NCBI GenBank assembly: GCA_050173895.1
Contig: JBFXKJ010000165.1
Coordinates: 1-8,643 of the forward strand
Direction: 5' to 3'
From: JBCFBK01 sp050173895
Lineage (GTDB): Bacteria > Bacteroidota > Bacteroidia > Bacteroidales > Prolixibacteraceae
Length of the DNA: 8,643 bases
The notes below the pieces were generated by a model. It saw nothing but the letters and a program-made list of their open reading frames with translations, did no database searches and had not been told where the DNA came from. Both the position numbers and the translations under genes were made by a program. Of this stretch, positions 6,011 to 8,643 are shown piece after piece (the first letter of the stretch is position 1; each line of letters starts with the position of its first letter).

Positions 6011-6045
6011 ACAGGGATCTTTCGGAAGAGGGTTCCTGTTTTTTA
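6011..6045 (+). terminator. Rho-independent terminator of ndk
   Basis: ACAGGGA (6011-6017) pairs with TTCCTGT (6033-6039), including one G:U. An inner TCTT/AAGA stem is capped by TCGG, with a GGG bulge between the two stems on the 3' side. Six T's (6039-6044) follow directly. On the minus strand the same hairpin is followed, after a gap, by T7, so it may weakly stop the opposing recF-DUF721 transcript too. Confidence 0.8.
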
Positions 6046-6047
6046 TT

Positions 6048-6075
6048 GGGCATGGGGCATGGGGCATGGGGCATG
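6048..6075 (+). repeat. GGGCATG heptamer tandem repeat (4 copies), G-quadruplex motif
   Basis: Four exact, back-to-back copies of GGGCATG occupy 28 bases between the ndk terminator and the end of the DUF721 gene. Because each copy ends in G, the plus strand has G-runs of 3, 4, 4 and 4 separated by CAT, a textbook intramolecular G-quadruplex pattern. The opposite strand is C-rich. It is non-coding on both strands. Confidence 0.9.
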
Positions 6076-6098
6076 GCGTGTGGCGCACAGAGTGAATG

Positions 6099-6389
6099 TT
6101 ACCGGAACACGATCTGGCTGATGATCTCCTTGCCCGCTCTTTCGTTCAGCCGCTTCCGGATCTCCTCTTTCATCATCAGCAATTCGTTGCGGACCACCGG
6201 AGAACTCAGCTTAACGAACAATGTTGCGTTTGTAATCCGCAGGTCCTGCGTATAACGTGCCACCGTCTTTCCCAGCAGTTCTTCCCAGGATGAAATCAAA
6301 TCGACCTCGGTCAGCTTTTTCTCCAGTTTATTTTCCTGAACGTATCCGCGGATCAGGTCGCTTAGCTTCTCCGTATTACTTTTCCTCAT
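6099..6389 (-). CDS. DUF721 / DciA-like protein
   Basis: This is a 96-residue protein of the DUF721 family. The larger DciA members load the replicative helicase DnaB in bacteria lacking DnaC or DnaI; a helicase-loading role for this short form is an inference. Visible family features are the N-terminal helix SDLIRGYVQENKLEKKL (10-26), the conserved W35 in ISSWEELLGKTVARYT, the strand LRITNATLFVKLSSPVVRNEL (50-70, the KH-like core) and a final basic helix. The frame could extend upstream to GTG 6422, but ATG 6389 (MRKSNTEKL) gives a normal length and overlaps the recF stop by 14 bases, a common arrangement for coupled genes. The DUF721-recF pairing recurs in Bacteroidota and actinobacteria, which supports the call. 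It converges on ndk. Confidence 0.85.
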   Translation of the reverse strand: MRKSNTEKLSDLIRGYVQENKLEKKLTEVDLISSWEELLGKTVARYTQDLRITNATLFVKLSSPVVRNELLMMKEEIRKRLNERAGKEIISQIVFR

Positions 6390-7494
6390 TGTCAACTTCT
6401 TTAACGGTTCCTTTTTCCACACGGAATATTTTCGCCCCGGCCGATAAGCCGTGGATAATCTGATCCAGATGCTCCCGGTTCGTGTCGGTCATAAAGATCT
6501 GACCGAAATGATCGTTTACCACCAGCCGGACAATCTGCTCCACCCGGTTCCTGTCCAGTTTGTCGAAAATATCATCAAGCAGTAACACGGGAGTCAGCCC
6601 TGACATTTCTTTTATGAAGTTGAACTGGGAAAGTTTCAGCGCTACCAGGTAGGTTTTCTTTTGTCCTTCCGAACCCAGCTTTTTGATCGGATGGTCTCCC
6701 AGCTTAAAAAGGATGTCATCTTTATGGATCCCCATGGTGGTAAACTGCAGAAGGCAATCCCTCTCGCGGCTCCCGGCTATCAGTGCGGAGAAATCCTGAT
6801 CGCTGAGCTGCGACTGGTAAATCAGTCCAATCGGTTCGTTCCCTGATGAGATCAGCGCATAATAATCCTGAAACACCGGTTGCAGGCGACTCACATACTC
6901 CTGCCGCTTCCGGTGGATCAGGAGGCCGAAGCGAACCAATTGTTCGTCCCATACTTCAATGAGGTCCTTCCGGAAATTTAATTCACCCGCGAATTGCTTC
7001 AGCAGTTTATTTCGTTGCATCAGCGCCCGGTTATACCGGATCAAATGATCCAGGTAAAGCGGGTCATACTGGGAAATCAAAGAATCGATAAATTTCCTCC
7101 GCTCCTCGCTTCCGCCCATGATCAGTCCGATATCTGAAGGAGTGACCACAACGAGGGGAAGCAAGCCGATGTGCTCCGATAACCGGGCGTAGGCTTTTCG
7201 GTTCCGTTTGAAGTATTTTTTTTGTCCGGTCTTCAAGCCACAGGATATGTGTTCTGCCTGGTCAAGCCGCTGATAGCTTCCCTGGATCACAAAAAATTCC
7301 TCATCATGACGGATGTTCATCTGATCGGCCGGGTTCAAAAAGCTCTTGCAAAACGACAGATAATAAATCGCGTCCATCAGGTTGGTCTTTCCTGCCCCGT
7401 TATTGCCAATAAAACAATTCAGCCCCGGAGAAAACTGAACATCAACCTCTTCCAAATTTTTAAAATTGATCAGCGACAAGCTCTCAAGATACAT
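6376..7494 (-). CDS. recF: DNA replication and repair protein RecF
   Basis: RecF is a DNA-binding SMC-like ATPase that, with RecO and RecR, helps load RecA at gaps and stalled forks. The 372-residue length matches the family. Motifs in order: N-terminal MYLESLSLINFKNL; Walker A GNNGAGKTN (30-38); the family motif VVTPSDIGLIMGG (116-128); RRKFID (132-137); the ABC signature KKLGSEGQKKT (271-281); and Walker B with D-loop PVLLLDDIFDKLD (302-314). The C-terminal FMTDTN (334-339) is also typical. The ATG at 7494 puts the first strand at residue 1 and lies 20 bases after a -7 box. It is first in an operon with the overlapping DUF721 gene. In many bacteria recF sits with dnaA-dnaN-gyrB; here it does not, which is usual for Bacteroidota. 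Confidence 0.96.
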   Translation of the reverse strand: MYLESLSLINFKNLEEVDVQFSPGLNCFIGNNGAGKTNLMDAIYYLSFCKSFLNPADQMNIRHDEEFFVIQGSYQRLDQAEHISCGLKTGQKKYFKRNRKAYARLSEHIGLLPLVVVTPSDIGLIMGGSEERRKFIDSLISQYDPLYLDHLIRYNRALMQRNKLLKQFAGELNFRKDLIEVWDEQLVRFGLLIHRKRQEYVSRLQPVFQDYYALISSGNEPIGLIYQSQLSDQDFSALIAGSRERDCLLQFTTMGIHKDDILFKLGDHPIKKLGSEGQKKTYLVALKLSQFNFIKEMSGLTPVLLLDDIFDKLDRNRVEQIVRLVVNDHFGQIFMTDTNREHLDQIIHGLSAGAKIFRVEKGTVKEVDNEEK

Positions 7495-7514
7495 GGATCG
7501 ATACTTTTACCTGA

Positions 7515-7522
7515 CAAAGCTA
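7515..7522 (-). promoter_or_regulatory. -7 promoter box for recF-DUF721
   Basis: The minus strand reads TAGCTTTG, a perfect TAnnTTTG, 20 bases before the recF ATG. Immediately upstream of it on this strand is a T6 run and then the structured element at 7531-7610. Confidence 0.6.
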
Positions 7523-7530
7523 ATAAAAAA

Positions 7531-7610
7531 TCAGCTTCTTTGCCCGGGGATCAGCGCACCCATTGCCTGCCCGGCAGATCCGGCAATTTATCCCTTCGGG
7601 CATATGCTGA
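7531..7610. repeat. Nested inverted-repeat element of unknown function
   Basis: Four stems nest around one centre: TCAGC (7531-7535) with GCTGA (7606-7610); TGCCCG (7541-7546) with CGGGCA (7597-7602); GGGAT (7547-7551) with ATCCC (7590-7594), separated from the previous stem by a TT bulge; and ATTGCC (7562-7567) with GGCAAT (7582-7587). This gives 22 base pairs in 80 bases. The element is GC-rich within AT-rich intergenic DNA and lies upstream of both divergent promoters, so neither recF nor TPR mRNA should contain it. On the minus strand it is followed directly by T6 (7530-7525). It could be a terminator, a small-RNA end, a dispersed palindromic element or a protein-binding site. Confidence 0.5.
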
Positions 7611-7660
7611 GCAATATTTAATTTTATGAACCATTTATAGTTTCGTTTGGTAAAAAAATC

Positions 7661-7668
7661 TATTTTTG
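7661..7668 (+). promoter_or_regulatory. -7 promoter box for the TPR gene
   Basis: TATTTTTG is a perfect TAnnTTTG, 29 bases before the ATG at 7698. The reading frame is open back to a GTG at 7647, upstream of the box, so that longer form is excluded. A TTTG at 7646-7649 is only 11 bases upstream, too close for a standard -33. Confidence 0.6.
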
Positions 7669-7697
7669 CGTCTGAAATTTTGAATAACCTCATTAAA

Positions 7698-8387
7698 ATG
7701 GCAAAAGATAAAGACCTCAAAAAGGAAGACAGCTTGTCTGACGTTGAAAATGCATTGACGCAAACAGAACGTTTCATCGAAAAAAATCAAAAGATCCTGA
7801 CCATTGCCATTGGAGCAGTGGTAGTGATCGTCGGCGGGTTTCTCGCTTTTAAAGCTTTTTATGTGCAGCCGAGGGAAAAATCAGCGCAGGAACAAATGTT
7901 CATGGCAGAACAGTATTTTGAAAAAGACTCTTTCAACCTGGCGATTAACGGAGACGGCAATTATCTGGGTTTCCTGGATATCATCGATGATTACGGCAGT
8001 ACAAAAGCAGGCAAGCTGGCCAACTATTATACCGGCATCTCTTACCTGCATTTGGGTCAATATCAGGAAGCTCTTGATTACCTCAATAATTTTGAAACAG
8101 ACGATCTGGTGCTTGCACCTGTAGCTGAGGGTGCCAAAGGGGACGCTTACGCAGAGCTGAACCAGGCCGACAAAGCGCTGAGCGCCTATAAAAAGGCTTA
8201 TGGTTATACCAACGAGTTCACCACTCCGGTTTACATGATGAAAGCGGGAAAACTCCTCGAGTCAACCGACAAATCAGACCAGGCGCTGGCTTTGTACAGG
8301 GAGATCAAGGAAAAGTATCCTGAATCGCCTGAAGGCAGGACCATCGACAAGTACATTGCCCGGACACAAGTTCTTCAAGCGAAATAA
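7698..8387 (+). CDS. Membrane-anchored tetratricopeptide repeat protein
   Basis: This is a 229-residue protein with a charged cytoplasmic N-terminus (MAKDKDLKKED), one hydrophobic helix at about 33-55 (ILTIAIGAVVVIVGGFLAFKAFYV) and a soluble helical domain. The soluble part looks like TPRs at roughly 104-137 (AGKLANYYTGISYLHLGQYQEAL), 140-171 (GAKGDAYAELNQADKALSAYKKAY) and 177-209 (LLESTDKSDQALALYREIKEKYP). No lipobox or cleavable signal is seen, so it is probably a single-pass inner-membrane protein with the repeats outside. The layout resembles YfgM, which works beside the Sec translocon, but no specific function can be claimed. The start ATG 7698 is chosen over GTG 7647 because the promoter box lies between them. 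Position between recF and ribH appears conserved in Bacteroidota, though that rests on memory. Confidence 0.85.
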   Translation: MAKDKDLKKEDSLSDVENALTQTERFIEKNQKILTIAIGAVVVIVGGFLAFKAFYVQPREKSAQEQMFMAEQYFEKDSFNLAINGDGNYLGFLDIIDDYGSTKAGKLANYYTGISYLHLGQYQEALDYLNNFETDDLVLAPVAEGAKGDAYAELNQADKALSAYKKAYGYTNEFTTPVYMMKAGKLLESTDKSDQALALYREIKEKYPESPEGRTIDKYIARTQVLQAK

Positions 8388-8406
8388 GTAACAGATAACG
8401 ATATGG

Positions 8407-8440
8407 AAAATCCCCTGCAGTCAGGGGATTTTTTATTTTT
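8407..8440 (+). terminator. Rho-independent terminator after the TPR gene
   Basis: AAAATCCCCTG (8407-8417) and CAGGGGATTTT (8422-8432) form an 11-bp stem with loop CAGT, followed by a T-rich tract to 8440. It starts 19 bases after the TPR stop and should separate that transcript from ribH. Confidence 0.88.
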
Positions 8441-8441
8441 A
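8434..8441 (+). promoter_or_regulatory. Possible -7 box for ribH
   Basis: TATTTTTA matches TAnnTTTG except for the last base and lies 14 bases before the ribH ATG, a spacing like other units here. It overlaps the T-tract of the preceding terminator. No FMN riboswitch is seen in the 68 bases between the two genes. Confidence 0.35.
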
Positions 8442-8455
8442 CAAAAAATTAAGGA

Positions 8456-8643
8456 ATGGCAACACAAAATTTATCGGCATACGACATGCACTCTGTTCCC
8501 TCAGCCCGGGGAATGCGTTTCGGGATTGTTGCAGCAGAATGGAATGCGGAAGTGACAAACGCGCTGGCAAAGGGCGCCCTGGATACACTCCTCAGGCACG
8601 GGGCACAGGAAAGTGACGTGATTCTAAAACATGTTCCCGGAAC
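8456..8643 (+). CDS. ribH: 6,7-dimethyl-8-ribityllumazine synthase (5' part)
   Basis: The enzyme condenses 5-amino-6-ribitylaminouracil with 3,4-dihydroxy-2-butanone 4-phosphate to give lumazine, the direct precursor of riboflavin. Only the first 62 codons are in the window; the frame is open at the edge. Diagnostic family blocks are FGIVAAEWNAEVT (22-34), in which W29 and N30 line the substrate pocket, then ALAKGALDTLLRHGA (37-50) and VILKHVPG (55-62), just before the canonical 'SFE' motif that would follow. The ATG at 8456 gives a 20-residue N-terminal extension before the first strand, common in this family. An AAGGA directly abuts the ATG but is too close to serve as a Shine-Dalgarno. The gene follows the TPR gene and its terminator, so it probably has its own promoter. 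Confidence 0.93.
   Translation, partial: MATQNLSAYDMHSVPSARGMRFGIVAAEWNAEVTNALAKGALDTLLRHGAQESDVILKHVPG

Noticed and set aside
8388..8455. FMN riboswitch upstream of ribH
   Set aside because: The gap is 68 bases, mostly terminator, with none of the conserved RFN-element blocks.
1..8643. CRISPR array, defence system, toxin-antitoxin pair or biosynthetic cluster
   Set aside because: No spaced direct repeats, nuclease/effector motifs or small paired genes were found. All complete genes are recognisable housekeeping or transport families.

Overview
The window reads as chromosomal housekeeping DNA from a Bacteroidota bacterium, most likely Bacteroidales or a close relative. Three things support this. 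Nearly every transcription unit is preceded by the Bacteroidota-type -7 box TAnnTTTG. Strong Shine-Dalgarno sites are absent. The gene content and pairings (recF with a short DUF721 gene, recF divergent from a TPR gene followed by ribH, ndk beside a DHH phosphoesterase) fit that phylum. The genus cannot be told from the sequence.

Layout, left to right. At 4-177 (+) lies the C-terminal end of what looks like a serine-recombinase family protein, with an in-frame TAG at the window edge, probably a remnant. At 176-294 (-) are a tRNA-Arg(TCT) and its intrinsic terminator. At 383-1417 (-) is asnA, ammonia-dependent asparagine synthetase. At 1687-2844 (+) is an MFS transporter of unknown substrate. 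At 2851-3630 (-) is a PhnP-like metallo-beta-lactamase-fold hydrolase. At 3712-4413 (+) is a short RsmI-family (tetrapyrrole methylase fold) methyltransferase. At 4414-5457 (-) is an NrnA-like DHH/DHHA1 phosphoesterase. At 5565-5984 (+) is ndk with a terminator. At 6048-6075 is a GGGCATG tandem repeat able to form a G-quadruplex. At 6099-7494 (-) is a recF-DUF721 (DciA-like) pair with overlapping reading frames. At 7531-7610 is a nested inverted-repeat element between two divergent promoters. At 7698-8387 (+) is a membrane-anchored TPR protein with a terminator, followed at 8456 by the start of ribH, cut by the window edge.

The genes are mostly single-gene units that alternate strand, so divergent promoters and convergent stops alternate along the window. 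They do not form one pathway. They cover amino-acid and nucleotide metabolism (asnA, ndk, and the DHH enzyme as nanoRNA/pAp phosphatase), RNA modification (RsmI-like), replication and repair (recF, DciA-like), envelope function (TPR, MFS) and riboflavin synthesis (ribH). The promoter boxes help fix several start codons: the MFS, MBL and TPR frames can be extended upstream, but those extensions run into the promoter.

I see no defence system, CRISPR array, biosynthetic cluster or complete mobile element. The most unusual signals are non-coding: the nested hairpin element at 7531-7610, the heptamer/G-quadruplex repeat at 6048-6075, and the recombinase remnant beside the tRNA.
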